Assembly (NCBI GenBank): GCA_037447655.1
Contig: JBBHKE010001546.1
Location: 80,352 to 144,351, forward strand
Reading direction: 5' to 3'
DNA from: Zygnema cylindricum
Taxonomy: Eukaryota; Streptophyta; Zygnematophyceae; Zygnematales; Zygnemataceae
DNA length: 64,000 nt
The notes beneath the pieces were generated by a model. The model was not told where the DNA came from and did no database searches. It saw only the letters and a list, made by a program, of their open reading frames with translations. This document shows positions 44,689 to 55,200 of this stretch, piece by piece. Position 1 is the stretch's first letter. Each line of letters begins with the position of its first letter. A program made the position numbers and the translations under genes.

Positions 44689-44908
44689 CACCCTGTATCG
44701 CTATTAGCATAAAGTAGTATTTACTATTGATGACTGTTTTAGTGTCAACAGTTCTATTTCCAATCCAAATGACGTGGACAATTGTGAACTTCCAAAAGAA
44801 TTAGCGTTAAGAAATAAAAAACAGTATTAGTGACGCTGATTTGTGCTCGGAGGGCAAAAGTAGCCGGGACGGAATTAGTTTATTAACCTCAAATAGCGGT
44901 TCACGGTG
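44689..44908. mobile_element. CACCG-family MITE, 220 bp
   Basis: Starts CACCCTGTATCGCTATTAGC, ends AATAGCGGTTCACGGTG, flanked by TA on both sides. Internal CCAAATGACGTGGAC and GAACTTCCAAAAGAATTAGC blocks recur near 3680 and 10780, marking older copies there. Confidence 0.8.
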
Positions 44909-44910
44909 TA

Positions 44911-46318
44911 ACTGTGACAAATGCCAATATCAACTATTACAGTTTCAATCACCAAGATTTAAATTACTAATAAACAAACCCTAATCTAATATGGTATTCC
45001 TTTTATGCGTAAAAATGATATGAAAGGTATATTGACTAAAAAATCACCTCAATATCACGTGATACTTCTAGCTTTTGTCTGCAGGTTTCTGCAACAATTC
45101 ATAAGCCTACACCAGATTTGACCTAATAATTAAAAGATTCCTAGATCGAATTGCTGTGATAATAAGCAATTCAGGAATAACTGACTATGTACAATGAAGT
45201 GTTGCAGAAAAATAACCAAAATGAAAATGGAAAAAAAAACAGAAAAAAGAGGAATATGTAAAATTGTGTTTATACAAAAATTTGTAGCAAAATTTGTAGC
45301 AAAATGTGCAACAAAAATCGTGACGTCACAGAAGCTTTCACAATGGCAAAAAATAGTGACGCCACACAAACTTTTAAAGTAACAAAAATGGAAACGTTTA
45401 GAATGACAACAAAAAGTGACGAAATAAAAACATTTAGAATGACAAAAAAAGGATGACGTCACGTATTCTTAGAATGACAACATACCGGCATGGCTCACAA
45501 AAGGAAGATAGCAGTCGGCAACTTCGCAGAAGCTTCGACTGAATTCAAGATTTAAAAAAAAACACACAAAATAGGTATAGAAGATAAGGGAAAATGTGAA
45601 TATGAGGTACAAATAAGTCTAGCAAGAAAGTATTGAAACGAAACGCAAGGTTGACACCTTTGCAATTTTGGATTCTTTGGAACGGATTATTTAAACAGGA
45701 GAGTTTCTTTTTGTAATATAATTTGAAAAAATCCGCATCGATCACAATAAGCTAGCAGAAAAAGGAAAGGGAAAGGGAGAAAGGTCAAGTAAATTTTTGC
45801 ATAGACTTATCACACGTGTCAGTTTTCAATACACTCAAGAGCTGTGCTTGAAATAAACACGTGTGCTGTAACCACTGGTAGATCCAAATATTTCGTGCGC
45901 AACTAAGAGCAACTCGACACCTGGCTATTGATCAAATATTTAAAATACGACAACAAATTTCTCTGCACAAATGACGTCAGCGTACATTTTTGGTATGACA
46001 TGGAACATAAGTACCTGGAATTCAAAAAAGAATCATAAGATCGGAAAACAAGTCCGAAAACTGAAGCAAGTTTGAAAAATCGCAAAGGAGAAGATGTTGA
46101 AAAAGAGCAAGAATGTTAAAAACTTGATCCTGCAAACAAATTTGTTGTGAAATAAACGAACCAAGAGAGACAGGGCCACACGCTTTAAGAATTCACGAAA
46201 AAACGGATTTACAGTAATGCTTGTTACAGTAATGGGGTTAGTATTATGTAAGCCATATATTACATAATGGTACATGGTACTGTAGTGTGGTACAGTACAG
46301 TACTTATATACAAAATAC
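44911..46318. other. No gene seen
   Basis: AT-rich DNA with short local repeats, for example TTTGTAGCAAAA three times near 45280-45310 and TTTAGAATGACAA three times at 45390-45480. No frame has recognisable coding content. Confidence 0.45.
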
Positions 46319-46778
46319 TAGTGTTGTGTATCGGTAAAAAATTTATCGCGATAACACCGATACCGATAGTTATCGGTTATCGAACGGTCAGAGTTACCAA
46401 TATATTTGTACTTTCTGTACTTTCTGTTCGGAGTACACGTGGCAGGTTTCCAGTGGATCTCAAGGAAAAAAGGGACAAAGCCATGGCGTCGGATGTGAAA
46501 GGTACATCGTTTTAACTGGAACCGTACTAAAGTCGTACATATCTTATGCCGGCTATTGTACTTTCGGCTTGTACAAATGATCTGATTGGTAGGCACCTCA
46601 GTAGATAGGGGTTGTGAGTAGGGCGCGTCGGGGGAATAAAACGTACAGTTGAGTGAACTTGCCGTACATTAATATGTACGGTCCGTACATATACCTCTGA
46701 ACCAATATATCGATTATCGGCTACCCGAAAAAAGGCCCATATCGGTTATCGGCAAATCCTTACCGATACACAACACCA
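46319..46778. mobile_element. Non-autonomous hAT element with 8-bp target-site duplication
   Basis: A 460-bp element with inverted ends TAGTGTTGTGTATCGGTA and its complement TTACCGATACACAACACCA, flanked by a perfect 8-bp direct repeat CAAAATAC at 46311-46318 and 46779-46786. Eight-bp duplication and a TAGTG-type end are hAT features. Subterminal TATCGGTTATCGG words repeat at both ends and may be transposase sites (inference). No open frame of note, so it would need a transposase supplied elsewhere. Confidence 0.88.
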
Positions 46779-46833
46779 CAAAATACATTACAATAATTGT
46801 ACGGGTACAGTACATTACAGGTAAGGTTCGTTA

Positions 46834-47373
46834 CACCGCCAATCGTTATTAGCGTTGTGTACGCTAATTCCGTCCCGCTTTTTTTTTTTTTTATTCTCCA
46901 TTAGCGTAGTTCATTCTATTTTTTTCTTTATTCTATTTAGGGTTATTTTCAGTTTGCTGTCTCTTAAATAGAGTGGTGTACGGTCATGTCAGAACGTACA
47001 TAAATGTACCTTTTTAAGTTAAAAAGTACAATAAATTAGTTTTAGTAACCGCGGACGCATGAGAATGTGCGTTCTAAAAAGGAAAAAAAAAGAGGTCGTA
47101 AAAAATCCCGCTCTCACATATTAGTCCGACAGCCACGTTTCGACCCGTGTGAATGTACGATTTGTGTACGATTTGTCAGATTTTGTACGGAGACCTATAC
47201 TAGTGTAAGCATGTTTGCGACCGACATTTTTTTTTTCAAAGATCCAAATTACCATAACCAAACAATTAGAATGTATGATTTTTTCCAAAATTTTCAAATT
47301 CTTAAATAGCGTACACCACGGTAATTATTTTTATGCGCTAAAAAAACTTACACGCTAATAACGATTGGCGGTG
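46834..47373. mobile_element. CACCG-family MITE, long form (540 bp)
   Basis: Ends CACCGCCAATCGTTATTAGC and its inverse, flanked by TA on both sides. The interior shares GTCAGATTTTGTACGG and CATATTAGTCCG-like blocks with the opposite-oriented long copy at 60126-60670. The right TA is shared with the next element. No coding frame recognised. Confidence 0.85.
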
Positions 47374-47457
47374 TAGTGTTCTCGCCCGTGGTTTGAAGGG
47401 TGTGAACTGTGAAGGGGTCCAAAATGTACTGTGACCTTCACACCATAGTTCAAAAGT

Positions 47458-48006
47458 AGGTGAAAGTAGGCCCATACAATATGCCTATTGTACGCAAAAC
47501 ATACAATATGGCCTTAAGACCCATATTGTATTGGTCGCAAAATGAAAAATAATAGTAACAGGGTTGCGTTGCATATCGATCGATAGAGAATTAAACGTCA
47601 TGTCTAAATTTTGAAAAATATTCGGACAAATTTTTATTTTTCCGTGAGTTTTGAGGTATTTTTTATTTAAACCGTCAGATTCGGACGATCGGACGGTCGC
47701 TTATCAAAGTAGCGATCTAAGAAGACCACGTGAAAAGCCCATAACACAACTTACGATAGGACTTACGTCCGCGTTTTTTTTTTTTCCGGGTTTTTTTTTC
47801 CCGCAGGATGTCATCCTACGCCGTGTCAGTTCGCTAAAAAAAATCATCCGGCGGCGTGCGCTGTATTATGATGATACGTCAGATTTGTACGTTTGTACAA
47901 GAGTGTGCACAACTTACACACATACAGTATGCCTACTCTGCGCGAGTTTTGTGCCAAGTTTTGTGCGCCTACCAAAGGCCTACCATAAAAAGGCCTACTT
48001 TTGAAC
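47458..48006 (+). mobile_element. GTTCAAAAGTAGG MITE, copy 2, nested
   Basis: Starts GTTCAAAAGTAGGTGAAAGT and ends CCTACTTTTGAAC with TA on each side (47456-47457, 48007-48008). It is collinear with 12712-13373. It sits inside the left arm of the element 47376-48509, so it arrived later. Non-coding. Confidence 0.85.
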
Positions 48007-48045
48007 TATGCTTCACACTTTGTAAAATACCGCCCGGGTACTGTA

Positions 48046-48263
48046 CACCGCCAATCGTTATTAGCGTGTAAGTTTTTTTAGCGTATACGAATAATTAGCG
48101 TGGTTTACGCTAATTGGGAATTTGAAAATTTTCGAAGAAATCGTCTATTCTAATTAGGAATTAGGGTTTTTTTTAAATAGTGTGGATAATTCTATTTGAG
48201 AATAAATAAATAAAAAAAGCGGGACGGAATTAGCGTACACAACGCTAATAACGATTGGCGGTG
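48046..48263. mobile_element. CACCG-family MITE, short form (218 bp), nested
   Basis: The best preserved short copy: CACCGCCAATCGTTATTAGC at one end and the exact inverse at the other, with TA on both sides. Its interior has two inverted blocks, ACGCTAATTGGGAA and CTAATTAGGAATTAGGG. It lies in the centre of the element 47376-48509. Confidence 0.9.
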
Positions 48264-48511
48264 TAGTACAGCTACAGTACAGTACAGGTCCTGTACCTCC
48301 TATACGATTATGTAATACGTTCTGAACTCAAGGTGCTGAACTACAGTACAGATATGCTTAGGGTTTCTTTCTCATTTGTGTTTTTTTTATATAAAAAAAA
48401 ACACAACCAACAACCCTAATCTGCGGTACCCGGGCGGTATTTTACAAAGTGTGAAGGTCACAGTACATTTTGGACCCCTTCACACCCTTCACACCACGGG
48501 CGAGAACACTA

Positions 48512-50651
48512 ACGAATCTTACCTGTATGCAGGATAAGTTACATAATCGTACAGATGTTACAGGACTTGAGTACAAAAATATGACGGGAGAGACGTCTCA
48601 CATGTAAAGCTCATGCAGTAATTACTAATTGGTTACATACTTACATTGAAGAAATTTGCCCCTAATCATTACAGTTTTAAAACAAACCGTACGTAGAATT
48701 ACCCAAAAGAACTGTACGGATTGTACCAGCTGCCCTCAAAGCGAGGGTAGAACGTCGATGTGTATCACCCAATGAGGCAACCACATTTCGAAATTTCAAA
48801 CTGTCCGCAGCCGGAAGTGTAGGATATCCGTACACCGCCTTGCCGATCCCTGCACACCAGTTTGCCGATCCTCCACAACCGTAACAACCAGGGACTTACT
48901 CAAGAATGTGGTTTTAACATTATTTTATTTCGGATGCTGATTTGAGCTATCGCCAGCAAACTTTTGCTCGTTCATTTTGTCAACGTATTGTGTAGTAAGT
49001 TGAATATTTTGTTTATAAAACGTTTTCACCATGTCTTATGCAATAGTTTTAATATGCGAAATATGTACAATATGGAGAAATCTAATATATTCTATTTTTT
49101 TTCACACTTTCATATCTGTATGGTTTACAAAGTATTTTCGTTAGTTCATTGCGCAGTAAATACATAATATAAACTAGTGTGAATAAGCTATCTTGCGAAA
49201 AAACGGCATGTTCTCTCCTTGGCCCTTACAACACAAAAAAAATGGTGTATACGAAAGGGTCATAAAATCTCAAGGTTGGGACTTTCACCAAAAAAATTAT
49301 TGGGCATTATATTAATAGTTTAGCATTTCCTTTAGGTTTCATGCTTTAGTTTTGACTTTGAGTGGGGTTTGGTTGCGACCACGAACAGATTTCAACTCAA
49401 GAGTTATGTTACCATTGATGATGTATTATATTATTCTTGTTTCTTCCATATTATTAACACAAATACATCCTTAAGTTACATCACTCTCATTCGAGTGAGT
49501 GTTTTTTTTACCCAAGTTCCAAAATGGCCGTAAGTATCACTATTTAGTAATGTAGCAGATAACAAGCCATGAGGCAAAAAAGAAAATGCTTTAATGAATC
49601 GTATAAAGTGTTGACGCTAATAATTCTCCGACTGTGATAACGATGGGCGGTGTACTAACCATGCCATTCGTGTTCCCAAGATAAAAAAGGGAGCAAAAGG
49701 GAGAAGAGAGAGGACACAAAAATTTATTATGAAAGCGCAATGGTAAACCATAAAGGAAAGGTTGTAATCGCCACAATATTTACCATCATACATTGTGAGC
49801 AATTTGTCTAGACAAATGGAAGCATTAGATATCGACTCAATGACTCATATTGCCACCCTACGATTTCCTCATTAGTGATATAATAAGCTTGGGCAGTCCG
49901 ATTTCAAGTCAATGTAATTGATTTTTAACTGACCACAACAACAAAACATTGATGCAAAAATTGAGAATCGCAATAAATGTTTGCTTTTTCATGGTTCCAC
50001 GCAAAATTTCCTAGGACCCACTACCCGATGAAATTTGTTCCTAAAACGTGGTTACAACTTATTCAACCATCGTCATCTGCCGCTTTTAATAGTCTGGCTA
50101 CCATCCGCTACCCTCCTTCAAGAAAGGTTACAAGTTTCACTGCTTTCCGCTATTAGCGTTTTCATTTTCACCATGTGCAAAATAGTCGGACAATTAATCT
50201 GACAATTGCAATGGAAAGATGTAATTCTTACCATCTGAATGACAACTTTCACTCTTCAGATTCACAATATACAAATGAAAACTGGACACATGTGAGTGGA
50301 GAAAAGTTATCGGAGCTCAACACTATCAACAATACATGAGGTACCCATAGCAGAAGTCACCTGTTTTCAGTTTCCTACAGGTAATTATTTTCCATGAAAA
50401 ACACATAAAACATCTGGATAATCATTCGTCGCTTGTTGAGGTGGAAAATACGAATCAAAAATATTCCACCTTCACAATTTCAGCATCACTGCTTATTTAC
50501 TGAAGCGCATTAGCTCTCAAAACTCAAAGAAAGAGTTTTACAAATTAATTACTCCAGCCAAGCCATAACTAAAAAAACTAAAAAAAAATTAGCCTAACCA
50601 TAAATAAAAAATCTAAGTTATTTTCAGCCTAACCATAACTACTTAACACTA
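48512..50651. other. No gene seen
   Basis: AT-rich intergenic DNA. An inverted copy of the LINE-like 3' module (GCGCAATGGTAAACCAT) is at about 49735-49760 and a fragment of CACCG-family MITE (GATAACGATGGGCGGTG) ends at about 49652. No coding frame has recognisable content. Confidence 0.45.
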
Positions 50652-50858
50652 CACCGTGCATTGCTATTAGTGTTGGTAATATTCCGCTACTTAATCTTTT
50701 CTCTGTGCACACCTGTCCAATTTCCAAACTGAGACTGCCAATCGAAACCTAAAATATTTCCTTTCAATCGTAACTATTAAATCCAAAATCCGACATGTCC
50801 AGATAGAAGATGTTTAAAGAGACGAAAAAACCAGTAACTCTAATAGCAATTCACATTG
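50652..50858. mobile_element. CACCG-family MITE, 207 bp
   Basis: Starts CACCGTGCATTGCTATTAGT after TA; the other end, TAATAGCAATTCACATTG, is eroded. The interior has CTGTGCACACCTGTCCAATT, the version shared with copies at 12603, 14071 and about 25150. Confidence 0.65.
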
Positions 50859-50861
50859 GAC

Positions 50862-52280
50862 TGTCTTTGTCACTAAAAAGGGTGTTTCTCCCTACACCGC
50901 CAATTTCTAGTAAAGAAATTACAAGATTGAATGCAGAAGTAGAATGCATAATGTTGGTAGTAAGGAGTCGTAACGGATTGTAGTCTAAAGGTACAACCAT
51001 TCAGCATACATTTTAGTAAGAATAAGACAAACTCCAATTCACTCCCAATGGTGACATACTCAGAACTTCCACGCAAGAAAATTCTAAACTCACCTATTGG
51101 CAAAAATCTTTCATTCAGAAAAACAAAAAAAAAAGCAAGAAACTTCTCCAGAAAAGCCCTCTACCCAATTTGCAACACCACAGATCTCTCAACCAGAAAA
51201 GGACAACGAGAAAAAGACAACAAGATAAGGACAGCGAGAAAAGGACAATGGGCAAAAAGACAACAGACTCCCAGTCCCCTTTTTCACATCCATACAGACA
51301 TAAAAAAAAAGTAACCATCTCCTGTGATGGTTTTACTAAACCACAAAACCCTGACTTTCCCGCAAGAGTCGTATCAATTCAAAAAACCCTAAAAAACACT
51401 AAAAAACCCTAGAAAACCATAAAAGACTTCAGATTCCTAAAAAGCCCACAGGTTTTACAAATGGGAAAAAGACAATACAGTTGAGAATGAATCTTTAAAA
51501 AAGTAGAAAAAAACAAAAGCTCCGTAGGTCCATACAAAGAAACTACATACCAAAGCATGAGCAAAAGACAGAAAACAGGCTGTAGTTGCAACCACCTATC
51601 AGAGAACTCCTGCTAAGAGTCTCTTACCAAAAAATACATCCACCTCATTTACCTCTCTCTTTTCTATCCCTCCACCCCCCTCGTTCTCTCTCTCGTTCTC
51701 TCTCTCTCCCTCCCTACTCTTTTTCACTAAAAGCTGAAGCTCAGACAAAATGTGCTCGAGATACCTGTCGATACATCAAATCCTTTATCTCACAAAACTT
51801 CTACCCTCTCCCTCCCTCTCCCTCTCTCTCCCTCTCTCCCTCTCTTTTTCAACAGTGCGTCCTTTATAACACTAGCAAATGCTTGCAGGCTGTTAAATTA
51901 TGAGACCAGCCTTCCCTTACATATTCGTTTTTGTCCCTAACCCTTTTCCTCCACTTAATACCACCCTTACTCCTCTCACCCTTTAGCCCTTCACGAATCA
52001 TTTCGAATTAAGTGATTGTCACATCACATACAACAAGAAAGTGACACGTGTCCCACATGATCACCTCCCACTTAAAGGAGTAGCGACATGATGTGACGTG
52101 ACGTGACATGATCGACCATCTCACACTAACCAGTGCCATGATTTTTGCCCTTGCCTCGTTTTTTTTTTTTTTTTTCAGTTGCCTTTTTTTGCTTCCCATC
52201 CACACTACTGTGGATTTTGTTTTTTAAATCTCTTTTGATCTATAAGCACAGGCTAAGCAAAAAAAAACTCAATATTAGGT
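50862..52280. other. Downstream of the TM9SF gene, no gene seen
   Basis: Includes a C/T-rich stretch at 51650-51850 with TCTCTCCC units and AT-rich DNA. The part next to 52281 should hold the TM9SF 3' UTR. No supportable gene. Confidence 0.45.
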
Positions 52281-55200
52281 TTAATCGCACTTAATATTGC
52301 GGTAAATCCTCCTAACAAACATAGACGATCCCAAATATCCAATCGCACCTGCACCGGGACCCATACAAATGTTTACGTTAAACCCATAAAAGAAACCCTA
52401 AAATACCCTTTTTTTCATTTTTACACGAGCATACAAGCTTAATTCCATTAACGAAATCAGATTTTAATTGGATTACATTGTACACAATTTCCTGGAAAAG
52501 AAATAAAACATTAATTGTGTCTTACAAACGTCATTTTTCAAAACCACGCACTAGTAACAGATTACAATTCTGTTAAACATCAAATACGATATCTAAAAAA
52601 AGACGAGACATTTCACATTTTTGGCCATTATGGGAGAGTGGATAAACATATATACAGGAAGAAAGAGGAACTAGAAGGAACAGAGAAGGAGATGAAGGAG
52701 GAGAGAGAAAACAAAATTCCTTCCTCCCTCCTTCCTGAGAAGCAGAAAGAGGAACTTACCGCAGAGCGATGCCTAAAGTTATTATACTTTAAAAAACCAA
52801 ACATTTTCAGCAGTCTGCTACGAGGGAGGGTGGATAAAAACCAAGGAGCAGAATCTACCAGGGAAACAGCCTTCATGTGTATGTGTTTATGTCTATGTAT
52901 ATCCACATGTATGTACATATATGTATATATATGTGTGTATATATGATAAATCCATATGTATGTCCATATATGTATATGTATTTTTTTATAGATGATGTAT
53001 CCATATGTATGTACATATATGTATATATATGTTCGTATAAAAGAATATGCATATATATATGCATACATATATATCATATACACACACACATGTGTATACA
53101 TATATGTACATACATATGGATATACATACACATAAAACATACACATATAACATACACATACGTGTGTATTTATGATATACTGTGTAAAAATAGATCTATG
53201 AAGGAAGAAAGAAGAACTTACCACAAAGGACACCTAGACCCAGGCAGAACATGAGGGTATAGCCAAAGTAGAAACTGAGTTGGAAAAATCCGGACATCTT
53301 TGTTTTGAATTTGTAATAGTAAACGGAGTACAAGTAGACATAAACAGCCGTCGAGGCAGCTGAGAAGAAAGAAGTCCATTGCCAGTGATAATTCTCAGCA
53401 TTTAAGAGGAAATATGTTCCTACAATAGTGACGCATACAGTCACAATGATGAGAATGAGGAAGACAAGAAGCATGAATCCGTACACATAGTACACCTGCA
53501 CACAAAAACAGAGAAAAAGAAAACCTTAATTTGAGCTCACATCTTCCATTTTAAATCACATGCTGACGGGACATATAACAAGCGATAAGCTCTTATCCAT
53601 ACGAGTTCTTAGTGGTTTGCAATGAGTTCCTTTCCATTCCATTTCTGTCATCAAATTTTTTCAAATCGATTCAATTTCCCGAAGCTTTTAAGGTAAAGGC
53701 TTCCAAATAGTCAGGAGGCCAAGCTCTTTAGCAATACCTTTCACAAGATCTAAAAATTCAAAGACTAACAATCTTTTTTTCGTGGAATAATAATCTATTT
53801 TACATAAATATTGCCATTACTGCTGTCCAAACCTATCAAAAAATTCGCAAAAGTTTCAGACAAGCTCCAAAACAACCTACAAGTGTCTTGAAATAGAAAT
53901 GTGTTTGGTATGGAGCTTGAAAAATCACACCACTACAACTAGAATCAGTAATTATATCCTTAAAACGCTGAACAAAAAAATTACAGCATAGACATGCGCA
54001 ATGTCTCCGCTTGCAAATGAATGTAGCCTTCATGACTTCCACTAGAGTCTAACTAGAGAATTTCATAGGCTAGAACAAATCCTAACACAAAGGCACCAAG
54101 AATTTTCCTAAAATTTCCACCAACTAATATTTCCAAAGACAAATGGACAGTACCAATAACAAAACATATGAAAAAGCTTCCAAAGAAGAAGCTTCTAAAA
54201 GTGACTCACAAAGATATCCAAACCAATTCACCGGTATCAGAGGGATAGCACAGGATAAACAGAAAAAGGGAAACATTCACTTAGATCGCAGATCAGAGTC
54301 AATAGAACCTGAATCTTCGACCGATTGTATGGAACAGGGGAATTCCACTTCCCAGAACCCATCTACATAAACCATTAGATTCGATTTCCTACCTGTCTTA
54401 CTGCAAAAACCTGAAAAAAAGAAAAACTTATCATCACATAACCATGGGTGTCAATCCAGTCAGAATTGTAACTGACCTTATAATTCCAGAAGGATGTGAA
54501 GATGAAGTACATCTCGATAAAAATGCTTCCAAAGGGTAGCAATCCTCCCATAAGTGAAATGACCCAAGGAGTTAAGTACCATTTCTTCTGAGGGATGGGT
54601 CGAGGAATGGTTTTTACTCTACAAGGATTGTCTGGAGTTCCATTCCAATTCCGACCCACAATTGTCCCAAGAGTTGATAGGGGAAACGAGACAAAAGCCC
54701 AAATCAAAAAGACCACCACCTGGAAAAAGTCCCAATGGATAAAAAACCACTGTCATTTTTGGCCCTTACAATGCAAAAAGACCACAACCTGAAAAAAAAC
54801 TGAAACAGAATCGAAACAGTAGGCTTAAAATGCAGAAGTTCCTATCATTTTTAATGGCTGCCCAGAATGAAAGATCGGATTGAGAACTAGATGAATATTA
54901 AAATGCAAACTACCTAACCTGGAATCCACTAGTGAATCCACTTTGGTCATCTTCTCATATGTATTTTCACATAGATAAGCTTCTTCACATTACCAAAAAC
55001 AAAGAGGTTTTGAAACAGGTTAGTTCGTTTGGACATGAAGGCGATTAAGTTACAAACCCTGGTCTAGTTAAAACCCACAAAAGACTGTTATTCTCACATC
55101 CGTCACCTAAAAGTGAAGGACATACCATGTAGCTGAAGCGAATAGCCGCCAAGGAATGATAGAAAATAGCCACAGTATTAAGAGCAAAGCCAATACTGAA

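Larger units (their letters stand above)
47376..48509. mobile_element. Long-TIR element with GTGTTCTCGCCCGTGG ends, host to two other MITEs
   Basis: The left arm starts GTGTTCTCGCCCGTGGTTTG and the right arm ends CACCACGGGCGAGAACAC. About 90 bp of matched inverted repeat includes GGGGTCCAAAATGTACTGTG and TTTGTAAAATACCGCCCGGG. TA flanks both sides. The left arm is split by the 549-bp element at 47458 and the centre holds the MITE at 48046, so the original element was only about 365 bp. Confidence 0.8.

Noticed and set aside
50873-51103. 76-codon minus-strand frame overlapping a MITE end
   Set aside because: No domain, no conserved pattern, partly repeat sequence.
52628-53254. Frames of 125-201 codons rich in Y, I, M and H
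   Set aside because: TATG/TACA microsatellite in a TM9SF intron; different frames on both strands are open, as expected for a self-complementary repeat.
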